Positions 52,554 to 61,386 of a stretch of DNA of 64,000 bases are shown here, piece by piece. The first letter of the stretch is position 1; every line of letters begins with the position of its first letter. This DNA comes from Xanthobacteraceae bacterium (GTDB lineage Bacteria; Pseudomonadota; Alphaproteobacteria; Rhizobiales; Xanthobacteraceae). The stretch spans positions 62,001 through 126,000 of the forward strand of contig JALHLQ010000001.1 of assembly GCA_022844485.1 (NCBI GenBank), given 5' to 3'. Made by a program: the position numbers and the translations under genes. The notes under the pieces were generated by a model. It worked only from the letters and a program-made list of their open reading frames with translations. It searched no databases and was not told the DNA's origin.

Positions 52554-53747
52554 ATGCGCATAGCGAAATCTTTGGTCTTGGCCGGCGCGCTCGCCCTCTG
52601 CGGGCCGCACGCCGCCTTAGCGCAGGATGTGATCCGTGTCGGCGCTCCGCTGCCTTTGACGGGCCCGCTCTCGCCGGAGGGCATCAAGCAGAAACAGGGC
52701 TACGATCTGTGGGCGGAGGTGGCCAACGCCAAGGGCGGGATCAAGGCCGGCGGGAAAAACTACAAGGTCGAGATCGTCTATGTCGACTACGCTTCGAACA
52801 CGCCGCGCGCGGTGCAGACGGCGGAGCGGCTGATCACCGAGGACAAGGTGAATTTCCTCTTCTCGCCCTTCGGCTCGGGCGCCGCCAAGGCGGCGAGCGG
52901 CGTTTCGGAGAAATATGGGATTCCGACCATCGCCGCGACGGCCTCGTCGGCTCAAGTCTATGACCAGGGGTACAAGTTTCTCTTCGGGACCTTCACGCCG
53001 AACGACACCTTGACGGAGCCGCTGGCCAACATCGTGACCAAGCGCAACGCGAATGTGAAGCGCGTGGCGATTCTTGCGCGCAACGACCTGTTTCCGCTCG
53101 CCATTGCGGAAGAGATGCAGAAATCCGCCAAGGCGCGCAATCTCGAGGTCGTGATGTTCGAGAAATACGCGATCGGGACCATGGACCACGCCTCGGCGAT
53201 CACGCAGATGCGCGCGGCCAGGCCGGATTGGATCTTCGCGACCGGCTACATCAACGATCTCGCTCTCATCCGCAAGCAGATGAAGGATCTCGGTCTCTCC
53301 GCGCCGGTCGTCACCATGATCGCCGGTCCGGCCTATAAGGAATTCATCGACGCCTCCGGGCCGCTGGCGGAAAACATCTCCAGCGCCGCCTGGTGGCATC
53401 CGGCCGTGCGCTACGAGGGCAAGGACGTGTTCGGATCGACGGAGAACTTCAACAAGATCTGGGCGGCCAAGCATGGCGGCGACGTGGATTATGCGCAGGC
53501 CTCGGCGGCAGCCGCAGGCGCCATTCTGCAGCTTGCCATCGAGGCGGCCGGCTCCCTCGATCCGAAAAAGGTTCGCGACGCGCTGGCGGCGATGGACGCA
53601 ATCACCTTCTATGGACGCGTGAAGTTCGGTGCGACCGGACAGATCACCTCGCTCGACCCGCCGGTGTTCCAGATCCAAAAGGGAAAGCCGGTGGTGATCT
53701 ATCCGGATTACATCAAGCAGGCGGACTTCCAGTTCGGCGTGCAGTAA
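52554..53747 (+). CDS. ABC transporter periplasmic substrate-binding protein (LivK/amide-binding type)
   Basis: Secreted receptor of 397 residues. The signal peptide (MRIAKSLVLAGALALC, cleaved after ALA near residue 23) is followed by VIRVGAPLPLTGPLSPEG, the type I periplasmic-binding fold of LivJ/LivK relatives. GGKNYKVEIVYVDYASN and FGSGAAKAASGVSEKYG are conserved. ATG 52554 has GAGGAG seven bases upstream. It heads an operon of two permeases and two ATPases, but a 587-base structured gap separates it from the first permease gene. The ligand is not necessarily a branched-chain amino acid; the deaminase gene at the operon end hints at an amino-substituted organic acid. Confidence 0.9.
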   Translation: MRIAKSLVLAGALALCGPHAALAQDVIRVGAPLPLTGPLSPEGIKQKQGYDLWAEVANAKGGIKAGGKNYKVEIVYVDYASNTPRAVQTAERLITEDKVNFLFSPFGSGAAKAASGVSEKYGIPTIAATASSAQVYDQGYKFLFGTFTPNDTLTEPLANIVTKRNANVKRVAILARNDLFPLAIAEEMQKSAKARNLEVVMFEKYAIGTMDHASAITQMRAARPDWIFATGYINDLALIRKQMKDLGLSAPVVTMIAGPAYKEFIDASGPLAENISSAAWWHPAVRYEGKDVFGSTENFNKIWAAKHGGDVDYAQASAAAAGAILQLAIEAAGSLDPKKVRDALAAMDAITFYGRVKFGATGQITSLDPPVFQIQKGKPVVIYPDYIKQADFQFGVQ

Positions 53748-54334
53748 CCCGGCGCGATGCAGGCGGGCAGCGGCTTCGCGCGCATGAGGAGACATTCTTT
53801 GCGCGTATCTCTTGCCCCTCGTCCGATGCTTATGTTACGCGGAATCCGTCTCGCCCGGCTTGGAGCGCGCTCATGAGGCGCTCAAGGCTCGAGCGACAAG
53901 GAAGAGGGAAGCGTCGATCGGGCTTTCCGTCTTCCGCAAGGCTGGTGCCGGAATCCGGCATCGGCCGCCGGTTGCGGGGACACCCGACAATCGGCACGGG
54001 CGGTCCGCGCTCGGCGTCACGCCGGTCTCGGCTGTCCGAGGAGCGCCGGGAGGCGCCGAGCCCTTGCGCCAAGGGCTCGCACGCCTCCGTCAATGGCGTG
54101 CGGCGGGGTCCGTCAATCCCGCCAAAGGGTGCCTCGCAAGCGCCCTGGGCGCCTCCCGGCGCTCCTTGTCCGCCCGTGCGGCGGCACTGCTCAAAGCCTC
54201 GGGGGCGCATCGCCTTGCGAGGATGCTCGCACGTGGCCGTGAACAATGCATACTCGTCCGGCGAAAAAGTCACGCGCCTGCCGATGCGCTGGAAGCGGCG
54301 TGATCGGCATGCAAGTCGTCCGGCTCCAGACCGC
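53748..54334. other. 587-base intergenic gap within the ABC transporter operon
   Basis: No convincing gene: open frames here lack ribosome-binding sites and have low-complexity Arg/Ala/Gly/Pro translations. The stretch is rich in inverted repeats, for example TGCCGG-AAT-CCGGCA near 53946-53960, CCGC-CCGT-GCGG at 54170-54181, and CCTCG...CGAGG enclosing GGCG-CAT-CGCC around 54198-54223. The central 54039-54166 segment is listed separately. It could be structured RNA between the receptor and permease cistrons or a degenerate repeat insertion. Confidence 0.6.
54039..54166 (+). repeat. Closed five-way-junction element (four contiguous hairpins inside a 19-bp stem)
   Basis: An exact 19-bp inverted repeat (54039-54057 with 54148-54166) encloses four hairpins laid end to end. 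A: GAGCCCTTG/CAAGGGCTC, loop CGC (54058-54078). B: GCACGCC/GGCGTGC (54079-54101). C: GGCGGG/CCCGCC (54102-54123). D: AGGGTGC/GCGCCCT (54126-54146). Only three junction bases are unpaired. Loops B and C both contain TCCGTCAAT. One pair in D is U-G on the plus strand and would be A-C on the minus strand, which favours a plus-strand RNA. No known RNA family is recognised. Confidence 0.6.
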
Positions 54335-55201
54335 ATGATCTACTTCCAGGTTCTCGCCAACGGACTGGTGCTCGGCGGCCTCTATGCCTGCATCGCGGTC
54401 GGCTTCTCGCTCGTCTGGGGCGTCCTCAATGTCATCAATCTGCTGCACGGCTCCTTCATCGTGCTCGGCGCCTACATCGCCTTCTTTGCCTATGCGCTGC
54501 TCGGCCTGCATCCGTTTCTGACCGTTCCCATCGCCGGAGCATTGCTCTTTGCGCTCGCCTATCCGATCCAGGGAGTGATCATCAACCGGGTGATCGCCGC
54601 GCCGGTGCTGATGACGCTGACGCTGACCTTCGGGCTCGACCTCGTTCTCAACAATGCGATGCTGGTCGCGTTCAAGGCCGATTATCGCAAGCTGATCTTG
54701 GCCAATCCGCTTGGGTCTCTCGAGATCGGCCCGGTGTTTCTGCCGCTCGACCGCGTGGCGGCCATGGTTCTCGCGCTCTCCTTGACCGTTCTGCTCTATC
54801 GGCTGTTGCGGGACAGCCGGATTGGCCGGGCGATCGTCGCGGTGCGCATGGATCGCGAGGCGGCGGCGCTGATGGGTGTCAATGTCGAGCGCATCAACGC
54901 CGTCACCTTCGGTCTGGGAGGTTTCATGGCGGGCGCGGCGGGAACGCTGCTGAGCCTGATCTATCCGATTTCACCTTTGAACAGCCCGCTCTTTCTCGGC
55001 AAGGCCTTCGTCATCTGCGTGCTCGGCGGGCTCGGCAGCGTGCCCGGCGCGATGGCCGGCGGCATCGCTCTGGGCATCATCGAGAGTTTTGGTGCGCTCT
55101 GGTTCGGGCCCGAGCACGCCATGACCTTGTCCTTCGCCATCCTGATTGCGATTCTCGTGTTCCGGCCCACGGGGCTGTTCGGCAAGCGAGGCTTCGAATG
55201 A
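54335..55201 (+). CDS. Branched-chain amino acid-type ABC transporter permease (LivH family)
   Basis: Inner-membrane permease of 288 residues with about eight hydrophobic segments. QVLANGLVLGGLYACIAVG, FSLVWGVLNVINLLHG and VLGGLGSVPGAMAGGIALG are LivH hallmarks; GRAIVAVRMDREAAALMG is the cytoplasmic coupling loop that contacts the ATPase. ATG 54335 starts exactly at the conserved N-terminus. The frame stays open back into the structured gap and the receptor gene, but that sequence does not look like protein. It overlaps the second permease gene by ATGA. Confidence 0.92.
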   Translation: MIYFQVLANGLVLGGLYACIAVGFSLVWGVLNVINLLHGSFIVLGAYIAFFAYALLGLHPFLTVPIAGALLFALAYPIQGVIINRVIAAPVLMTLTLTFGLDLVLNNAMLVAFKADYRKLILANPLGSLEIGPVFLPLDRVAAMVLALSLTVLLYRLLRDSRIGRAIVAVRMDREAAALMGVNVERINAVTFGLGGFMAGAAGTLLSLIYPISPLNSPLFLGKAFVICVLGGLGSVPGAMAGGIALGIIESFGALWFGPEHAMTLSFAILIAILVFRPTGLFGKRGFE

Positions 55202-56121
55202 GGGAATGGGTGACGCTGGTCATCGGCGCGGCCGCTCTCGCCAGCCTGATGCTGACCGGCGACAACTATGTCCTGCGGCTTGCGACCACGCTCGCCATGT
55301 ATGCCGTTCTCGCCATGAGCTGGAACTTCATCGGCGGCATGGCGGGTTACCCCTCCTTCGCGACCGCGGCCTTCTTCGGCCTCGGCGCCTATGCGTCAGG
55401 GATTTTGCAGGCGAGGGGAGTGCCGATGGTGGCGGCCTGGGGCGGAGCCGGCCTGATCGCCATGCTCTTCGCCGGGCTGATCGGCGCCGCGATTCTGCAT
55501 CTCAAGGGACACTACTTCGCCATCGCGAGCCTCGTCATCGGCGAGATGCTGCGCGAGATCGTGAACACCTCGGGCGATCTGACCGGCGGCGGAATGGGTT
55601 TGAACATTCCGGTCCTGCGGCTCGCCGTCGGTGCGCAGGCAAAGTTGTTCTTCATCGCCATGCTCGCGCTCGCAATCCTGACCATGGCCACGGCCATCCT
55701 TCTCCATCGCAGCAAGCTCGGCTTCGGCCTGCGCTGCATCCAGCAGAACGAGGACGCCGCCGTCATGCTGGGCGTCGATGCGCGGCGCGCAAAGACATCC
55801 GCCTTCATGCTCTCGGCTGTTTTTGTCGGCATCGCCGGCGGGATCTATGCCAACTGGGTGAATTATATCGAGCCGGCCGATGTTTTCGACGTGCTGCTAT
55901 CCGTCAAACCGCTGGTGATGGTGCTGCTCGGCGGGCTTGGCACCCTGTTCGGTCCGGTGATCGGGGCGGCGATCTTCCTTCTGCTCGAAGAAGTCGTGTG
56001 GCGAAGCTTCCTGACCATCCATGCCGCGGTGCTGGGGATCATCATCGTGGCGCTTGTCCTCTTCCTTCCCAACGGGCTGGTTTCGTTCCTGATGCCCCGC
56101 AGAAGGCTTTCGGCCTCGTGA
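55198..56121 (+). CDS. Branched-chain amino acid-type ABC transporter permease (LivM family)
   Basis: Second permease of 307 residues. YAVLAMSWNFIGGMAGYPSF near the N-terminus, GGGMGLNIP, GFGLRCIQQNEDAAVMLGVD as coupling loop and MVLLGGLGTLFGPVIGAA are the standard LivM pattern over about nine to ten membrane segments. It pairs with the LivH-type protein as a heterodimeric channel. It is coupled to both neighbours by 4-base overlaps (ATGA before, GTGA after). Confidence 0.92.
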   Translation: MREWVTLVIGAAALASLMLTGDNYVLRLATTLAMYAVLAMSWNFIGGMAGYPSFATAAFFGLGAYASGILQARGVPMVAAWGGAGLIAMLFAGLIGAAILHLKGHYFAIASLVIGEMLREIVNTSGDLTGGGMGLNIPVLRLAVGAQAKLFFIAMLALAILTMATAILLHRSKLGFGLRCIQQNEDAAVMLGVDARRAKTSAFMLSAVFVGIAGGIYANWVNYIEPADVFDVLLSVKPLVMVLLGGLGTLFGPVIGAAIFLLLEEVVWRSFLTIHAAVLGIIIVALVLFLPNGLVSFLMPRRRLSAS

Positions 56122-56864
56122 CCGGGCTCTTGAAACTCGTCGATGTCACGCGGCTGTTCGGCGGCCTGCGCGCGATCCAAGGCGTTTCGCTGGACGTTCA
56201 TGAGGGCGAGATCGTGGGGCTGATCGGCCCGAACGGCGCGGGCAAGACGACACTGATCAATGTCGTCACCGGCGTTCACCGCGCCAACCATGGACAGGTC
56301 TATTTTCGCGGGGCGGACATCACGCGCGCGCCGCCGCATCGCATCGCCTCGCTCGGCATCGCCCGCACCTTCCAGATCGTGCAGCCTTTTCCCAAGATGA
56401 CCGTGGGCGAGAACATCGCGGCGGGCGCCCTGTTCGCCGGCGGCGCGGACTCGGTTGCGGCGGCAACCGAAGCGGCGCGGGAACTGGCCGAGCGCGTCGG
56501 CCTCGCGGACGTGTTCGGCGCGCCGGCGAACACGCTGACGCTCGCGCGCCGCAAGCGGCTCGAGCTCGCCAAAGGTCTTGCGATGCGGCCGAAGCTCCTC
56601 TTCCTCGACGAGGTGAATGCCGGCCTCAATCCGGTGGAGATCGACGACGCATTGGCGCTGATCCGCACGGTCGCGGCATCCGGCGTCACCATCGTGCTGG
56701 TTGAGCACTTGATGAAGGTCGTGATGTCGGTGTCGACGCGCATCGTGGTCTTGCATCACGGGCAGCTCATCGCCGAAGGTGAGCCGCAAAAAGTCGTGCG
56801 CGAGGCGCGCGTGGCGGAAGCCTACTTGGGCAAGCGCTACGCCGCGGCGCTCGGGGGGAATTGA
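56118..56864 (+). CDS. ABC transporter ATP-binding protein (LivG family)
   Basis: Cytoplasmic ATPase of 248 residues. Walker A is GPNGAGKTT. The signature region is unusual: LTLARRKRLELAKGLA in place of LSYGQQRRLE, and Walker B reads LLFLDEVNAGLNP with Val-Asn in place of Pro-Ala after Asp-Glu; both variants are familiar in a LivG subgroup. Switch histidine in LVEHLMK. GTG 56118 overlaps the LivM stop. It shares TGATG with the LivF-type gene. Confidence 0.9.
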   Translation: MTGLLKLVDVTRLFGGLRAIQGVSLDVHEGEIVGLIGPNGAGKTTLINVVTGVHRANHGQVYFRGADITRAPPHRIASLGIARTFQIVQPFPKMTVGENIAAGALFAGGADSVAAATEAARELAERVGLADVFGAPANTLTLARRKRLELAKGLAMRPKLLFLDEVNAGLNPVEIDDALALIRTVAASGVTIVLVEHLMKVVMSVSTRIVVLHHGQLIAEGEPQKVVREARVAEAYLGKRYAAALGGN

Positions 56865-57586
56865 TGGCCGCTCCGCGAAAGCTCGAGGTTCAAGGGCTGC
56901 AGTCGGGCTACGGCGACGTCCAGGTTCTCTGGGGCATCGATCTCGATGTGCGGCCGGGAGAGATCGTCTGCGTGATCGGGTCGAACGGCGTTGGCAAGAG
57001 CACGCTCTTGAAGACGATCTCGGGCCTTGTTGCGGCGCGCGCCGGCCGCGTCCTTGTCGATGGACGCGAGGTGACGAATGCCGGTCCGGCGGCGATGCTC
57101 GGCGCCGGCGTCGCCCAGGTGCCGGAGGGACGGCGTCTTTTCGGCGCCATGACGGTCGAGGACAACCTCAAAATGGGGGCGTTCCTGCGCAGCGACGCCG
57201 CGCAGATTCACGCCGACCTCGATCGGATCTACGCGCTGTTTCCCATTCTCGGCGAGCGGCGCCGGCAGGACGCCGGCACTTTGTCCGGCGGCGAGCAGCA
57301 GATGTGCGCGATCGGTCGCGGGATCATGAGCCGGCCCTCGCTCCTGATGATCGACGAACTGTCGCTCGGGCTCGCGCCCAAAGCGGTCGAAATCCTGAGC
57401 GAGGCGCTGCTTCGCATCCGGGCTGAGGGTTTGGCCATCCTCTTGGTGGAGCAGGACGTGCTGGCGGCGCTCGAGATTGCCGACCGCGGCGCGGTGATCG
57501 ATCGCGGGCGCGTCGTCCTGGTTGGCTCGAACAAGGAATTGGAACACAGTCCGCGTGTGCGCGAAGCCTATTTGGGCCTGGTTTGA
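56864..57586 (+). CDS. ABC transporter ATP-binding protein (LivF family)
   Basis: Second ATPase subunit, 240 residues. Walker A is GSNGVGKST, the signature LSGGEQQMCAIGRGIM, Walker B LLMIDELSLGLAP and switch VEQDV, the normal LivF pattern with VPEGRRLFGAMTVEDNL between. ATG 56864 is used; a TTG one codon upstream is also in frame. It overlaps the LivG stop. The deaminase-like gene follows after 11 bases with its own strong ribosome-binding site. Confidence 0.92.
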   Translation: MAAPRKLEVQGLQSGYGDVQVLWGIDLDVRPGEIVCVIGSNGVGKSTLLKTISGLVAARAGRVLVDGREVTNAGPAAMLGAGVAQVPEGRRLFGAMTVEDNLKMGAFLRSDAAQIHADLDRIYALFPILGERRRQDAGTLSGGEQQMCAIGRGIMSRPSLLMIDELSLGLAPKAVEILSEALLRIRAEGLAILLVEQDVLAALEIADRGAVIDRGRVVLVGSNKELEHSPRVREAYLGLV

Positions 57587-57597
57587 GGGAGCAACGA

Positions 57598-58353
57598 ATG
57601 TCCGTCGTCGAGTTTGGGCCCGGCAATTATCGATACATTCCAGGCATCCTTGCCTACTCGGGTGGCGTGGCCGCCGCGGCCGGATACGAGATCATGCGCG
57701 CTCGTTTCCGCACGCCTGTTCCGCTTGTGCAAGGTTTCGCGCGCATCAAGAGCGCGCTCGAGGCAGCAGGGCGGCCGCTGACTGCATTCTGCGCCTGCGA
57801 ACTCCGTTCGCCCGCGCCCTTCACCGAAGACGGTTTCCGTGCCTTCAATGCGGTCTATGCCGGCACGCTGCAGTCATGGGGAATCGTGAGCGGCAGCACC
57901 AATCCCGTGGCGCGCAGCAATGTGTGCCCCGCCATCGATCCTCCGGCAGAACCGTCGTTCCACGCCTTCAGCTTCACCGTTCCCGCAAGCCAGGCTCAGG
58001 CCTCTTTCGTCGTTGCGGGGAGCGCCGAGGCGCCGGAAGGCAAAGGCAATTACAAGGATTTCATCGTGCGGCGCGGCGACGTGAGCCGGGACGGCATGCG
58101 CGAGAAGGCGCGGGCGGTCCTTGGCGAGATGGAGCGCCGGTTGGGTCTGCTCGGCTTCTCCTGGGCGGATACGACGGCCACGCAGGTCTATACCGTTCAT
58201 GACATCCACCCGTTCTTGGCCGAGGACGTCGTGCGCCGAGGTGCGGCTCGCGCCGGGATCGATTGGCACTATTGCCGCCCGCCCGTGGTGGATCTCGAGT
58301 TCGAGATGGACTGCCGCGGGATTTCAAGCGAGCGCGTGCTGCACGCTGAATAG
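57598..58353 (+). CDS. RidA-like protein of the CnbZ (2-amino-5-chloromuconate deaminase) family
   Basis: Protein of 251 residues. YRYIPGILAYSGGV at the start, FNAVYAGTLQSWG, FHAFSFTVPAS and the closing WHYCRPPVVDLEFEMDCRG closely follow CnbZ-type proteins, a two-lobed branch of the RidA/YjgF fold that deaminates aminomuconates or other enamine/imine compounds. ATG 57598 has GGGAG six bases upstream. Lying at the end of a Liv-type uptake operon, it suggests that the imported compound is an amino-substituted aromatic-derived or amino-acid-like acid. The exact substrate is unknown. Confidence 0.82.
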   Translation: MSVVEFGPGNYRYIPGILAYSGGVAAAAGYEIMRARFRTPVPLVQGFARIKSALEAAGRPLTAFCACELRSPAPFTEDGFRAFNAVYAGTLQSWGIVSGSTNPVARSNVCPAIDPPAEPSFHAFSFTVPASQAQASFVVAGSAEAPEGKGNYKDFIVRRGDVSRDGMREKARAVLGEMERRLGLLGFSWADTTATQVYTVHDIHPFLAEDVVRRGAARAGIDWHYCRPPVVDLEFEMDCRGISSERVLHAE

Positions 58354-58413
58354 AGCGTGGCCGCGACCTGGCGGCTTGCAAAGCCTGTCCGGAAAACCGT
58401 GTCCGAGGCGGGC

Positions 58414-59934
58414 TTACGGCTTCATCCGGAATACGACGATGCGATCGCCGCGCCGGTTCTCGAATGTCGCCACGGGGTCGACGCCGGCTTCACGCCGCAC
58501 CTCATCCCCGAAATACAGCCGGCTTTGGCGGAGCTGGAGGACGACATAGTCGTATTCCCTCCAGTTTCGCAGGTAAGAAATCGAGTTGCGCCGAGCAGCC
58601 GTAATGGCGAAATCCTGGTCCCAAAGGGGAAAGCCCGCGTAGAACGTGATCTGCCCGTTATTGGTCAGCACGCTCGCGTCTTGCGGCGCGTTCGTTTTCA
58701 GCCAGTCGACGGCGCTCCAGACGAAGCGATGCGGATCGTAGAAACGCACGCCGCCAAAAAACCCGTAAAGCAACAGGCCGCCGATCGCGCAGCCGAATAT
58801 CGCAACAGCGCGGTCGCGCTGCGCGCTCCAGAAGCGGCGGTGCAGTTCCACAAGCCCGAAGGCGGCTGGCACGGTGAGCACGAGCGACATCAGCAACCCG
58901 TGCCGAGGATCGAATATGAAGTTGAAGAATATTTGCACTGACGCCAACAAGAACCCGGTCAAGACATACAGCAGGGCCAGATGAAGAACACGAGGTGGAA
59001 GTTGCTTGGATTGTCTTGCGGCATAGGCAGAGAGCGCAATGTTCGCCACGCCGAGCGCTTTGACGAACTTGAAGAGAATGATCCCCGCCGCCATGGAGAC
59101 GTAGCCGACCAACGCCATTCTGCCTTCAAGGAACGGATCCAGGATCTGCTCCCGAATAATGCCGACGCGCTCACCCACGCTCTCGAAGAGTTGGGACAGC
59201 CCGGCCGAACTCTTCCAATAGACGAGGCCGTAAGGCGAGAGGACTGCTACGGCGGCGATGATGCCGAAGGTCAGGGTGCGCACGCGCCGGTCTGAGCATT
59301 CCAGCAGGATCCGCGTCAGAGGAATGATGGCGACGAAGAGCAACGCCTCGAAGCGAAACAACGCCGCTGCGCATCCGGTCGCGACAAAGACGATCCAATT
59401 CCGCCAGCTTGCGGCGTGAAGATCGCGCACCATGGAGTGGAAGCCAACAAGCATCAGCAGCAGGAACAGATGCTCGCGAATGACCGTTCCGCGCAGCTCG
59501 TTCCACCAGAGATTGCCAAAAACCAGAACGGCGGCGGCGATCCACACCGATCGCTCTTTCGACGCCTCGGACACCGTCGCAAGCACGACGATCATGCACA
59601 ATGTATGCGCGACGGCGTTCAGCGCGGCGCCCACATGCAGCGCATCCACGCCGGTCAGCATCGACAAGGTCCCGATCAGGATCGAGTAGGCCGGCCAGTC
59701 GTAGAGGAGGAGAGCTTCGGCATAGCGCCCCGCCGCGACCATGCGGGCCTGGGTGATGTAGAGAAAGCCGTCCGGGTTGATGGTGAATTGCGCGCTGGTC
59801 CAAAGCCACAGGGCCAGATTGAGAACAACGAGCCCGCTCAGGATCGCCCGCTTCGATGGCCGCTCCGCGGCTCGCTCCAACCCAAGGCGCAGGTCCTCGA
59901 GCCAATGGCTTCGGGCTCTGGAAAGCATGGTCAT
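58414..59934 (-). CDS. Polytopic membrane glycosyltransferase-like protein (GT39/ArnT-like)
   Basis: Integral membrane protein of 506 residues with about eleven to twelve hydrophobic segments. After the first segment comes INPDGFLYITQARMVAAG, where the Asp and its context resemble the catalytic periplasmic loop of GT39/GT83 lipid-linked-sugar transferases. NELRGTVIREHLFL continues the pattern. The C-terminal 120 residues (from about 385) are a soluble domain. It probably transfers a sugar from a polyprenyl carrier at the outer face of the inner membrane. ATG 59934 is chosen; ATG 59928 is possible. It converges on the CnbZ-like gene with 60 bases between. Confidence 0.75.
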   Translation of the reverse strand: MTMLSRARSHWLEDLRLGLERAAERPSKRAILSGLVVLNLALWLWTSAQFTINPDGFLYITQARMVAAGRYAEALLLYDWPAYSILIGTLSMLTGVDALHVGAALNAVAHTLCMIVVLATVSEASKERSVWIAAAVLVFGNLWWNELRGTVIREHLFLLLMLVGFHSMVRDLHAASWRNWIVFVATGCAAALFRFEALLFVAIIPLTRILLECSDRRVRTLTFGIIAAVAVLSPYGLVYWKSSAGLSQLFESVGERVGIIREQILDPFLEGRMALVGYVSMAAGIILFKFVKALGVANIALSAYAARQSKQLPPRVLHLALLYVLTGFLLASVQIFFNFIFDPRHGLLMSLVLTVPAAFGLVELHRRFWSAQRDRAVAIFGCAIGGLLLYGFFGGVRFYDPHRFVWSAVDWLKTNAPQDASVLTNNGQITFYAGFPLWDQDFAITAARRNSISYLRNWREYDYVVLQLRQSRLYFGDEVRREAGVDPVATFENRRGDRIVVFRMKP

Positions 59935-60188
59935 GATGCGTTGCGATCAACCCCTCGACGGCGCGGCCGGCGGCGCGCCTGACCATCTTCGTGCGCGACC
60001 ATAGTTGTGCGCGGATGCGAGAACAAGCCGCAGCGCGGCCAGGGCAGCCGCAGGCGCGGAGCGCCAGTTCGGGCGCTCCGGCCCGCCAGGTTCACGAGAA
60101 TACAACTCGCGAAGGGACCTCGCGGCCGCTTCCAGAGTTGACCTCCGAGCCGAAGATGGGCGGCCATGAACCATTCCCGTGAGCGGCG

Positions 60189-61301
60189 ATGAGCTTGACG
60201 ATCCTGAGCGTCGGGTATCCGTTCGCGTTGCTGAGCCGCGACTCCGTCGGTGGAGCGGAACAGGTCCTGAGCCGGCTGGACCGGGCTCTCGCGGCCGCGG
60301 GATACCGGTCCGTCGTGATCGCACCGCCTGGTTCGAAGTGCGCGGGCGAGCACATCGCAGGCCCTGCGGTCAGTCAGCGGATCGACGGCGCTTTTCGCCG
60401 GCGCGTCTATCCCGAGCTGCGGCGAACGATTCGGCAAGCCATCGACGACATCCGTCCTGATCTCCTGCATTTTCATGGCGTCGATTTTCACGAGTATTTG
60501 CCGCCCCCCGGAGATCCGGTTCTCGTGACGTTGCACCTGCCACTTGGATGGTATCCGCCGGAGGCCCTGCGGCGAGCCCGGCCCGAGACCTGGCTCCTTC
60601 CGGTCTCGCGAGATCAGGCCTCTCGCGCGCCGGCTGGTGTCGATCTGCTTCCGGAGATCGAGAACGGAATCGACGTCGACGAGTTCGAATGCGCACCCCG
60701 CAAGCAGCCGTTTGCTCTCCTCCTGGGGCGCATCTGCCCGGAAAAGGGTTTCCATCTCGCCATGGGCGCCGTCAAGCAAGCGGGCATCCGTTGCGTGCTG
60801 GCCGGGTCTGTCTCTCCTTATCCCGAACACCTTGCCTACCTGAGAAACGAAATCCTTCCCCGGTTGGATCATCGGCTGCGATGGATCGGCCCTGCGTCGG
60901 GCGCACAAAAGAAGCGCCTGCTTGCAAGGGCGCGCTGCGTGCTTGTGCCGAGCCTCGTGCCGGAAACATCCTCGCTGGTCGCGAGGGAGGCCCTTGCGGC
61001 CGGCACTGCGGTGGTGGCTTTCCGGGCCGGCGCGCTCTGCGAGGTTATCGACCATGGTCGCACGGGATATCTGGTGGAAACCGTTGCGGAAATGGCCGAA
61101 GCGATCTCCTTGGCGGATCGGATCGATCCTCGGGCGTGCCGGGACACGGCCCGGCGCCGGTTCGCTGTTCGCCCAATGATCGCCAGCTATTTCCGTCTTT
61201 ACCAAGAACTCGCCCGAAACCGCTCCTCCAGGTTCCAAGCGCAGCCTTGTCAGAGCCCGATTGCGCCTGATCCCTGGTCCGCCGTGTGCCTGCGCGGTTA
61301 A
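60189..61301 (+). CDS. Glycosyltransferase family 4
   Basis: GT-B enzyme of 370 residues. The N-terminus ILSVGYPFALLSRDSVGGAEQVL has the GGAEQ donor/acceptor loop of many GT4 enzymes. LLHFHGVDFHEYLPP follows. The donor domain has LLGRICPEKGFHLAM and, as an E-X7-E variant, PETSSLVAREALAAGTAVVAF. The last 25 residues are rich in Pro, Ser and Gln. It stands between a divergent membrane transferase and two cell-wall enzymes and is outside the main island, so it may act on a different glycan. Confidence 0.84.
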   Translation: MSLTILSVGYPFALLSRDSVGGAEQVLSRLDRALAAAGYRSVVIAPPGSKCAGEHIAGPAVSQRIDGAFRRRVYPELRRTIRQAIDDIRPDLLHFHGVDFHEYLPPPGDPVLVTLHLPLGWYPPEALRRARPETWLLPVSRDQASRAPAGVDLLPEIENGIDVDEFECAPRKQPFALLLGRICPEKGFHLAMGAVKQAGIRCVLAGSVSPYPEHLAYLRNEILPRLDHRLRWIGPASGAQKKRLLARARCVLVPSLVPETSSLVAREALAAGTAVVAFRAGALCEVIDHGRTGYLVETVAEMAEAISLADRIDPRACRDTARRRFAVRPMIASYFRLYQELARNRSSRFQAQPCQSPIAPDPWSAVCLRG

Positions 61302-61386
61302 CGAGCCGGGCCAAAGAGCCTGGACAGGTCTCTGGAGGACGGTAAAGTCGGGCCTTGTTTGGGGCTTTCGTTTCAGTTGGGAGACA

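Noticed and set aside
53812-54303. 163-codon plus-strand open frame in the receptor-permease gap
   Set aside because: Ala/Arg-rich translation without recognisable domain or ribosome-binding site; it runs through the strongly self-complementary segment, which explains the sequence better.
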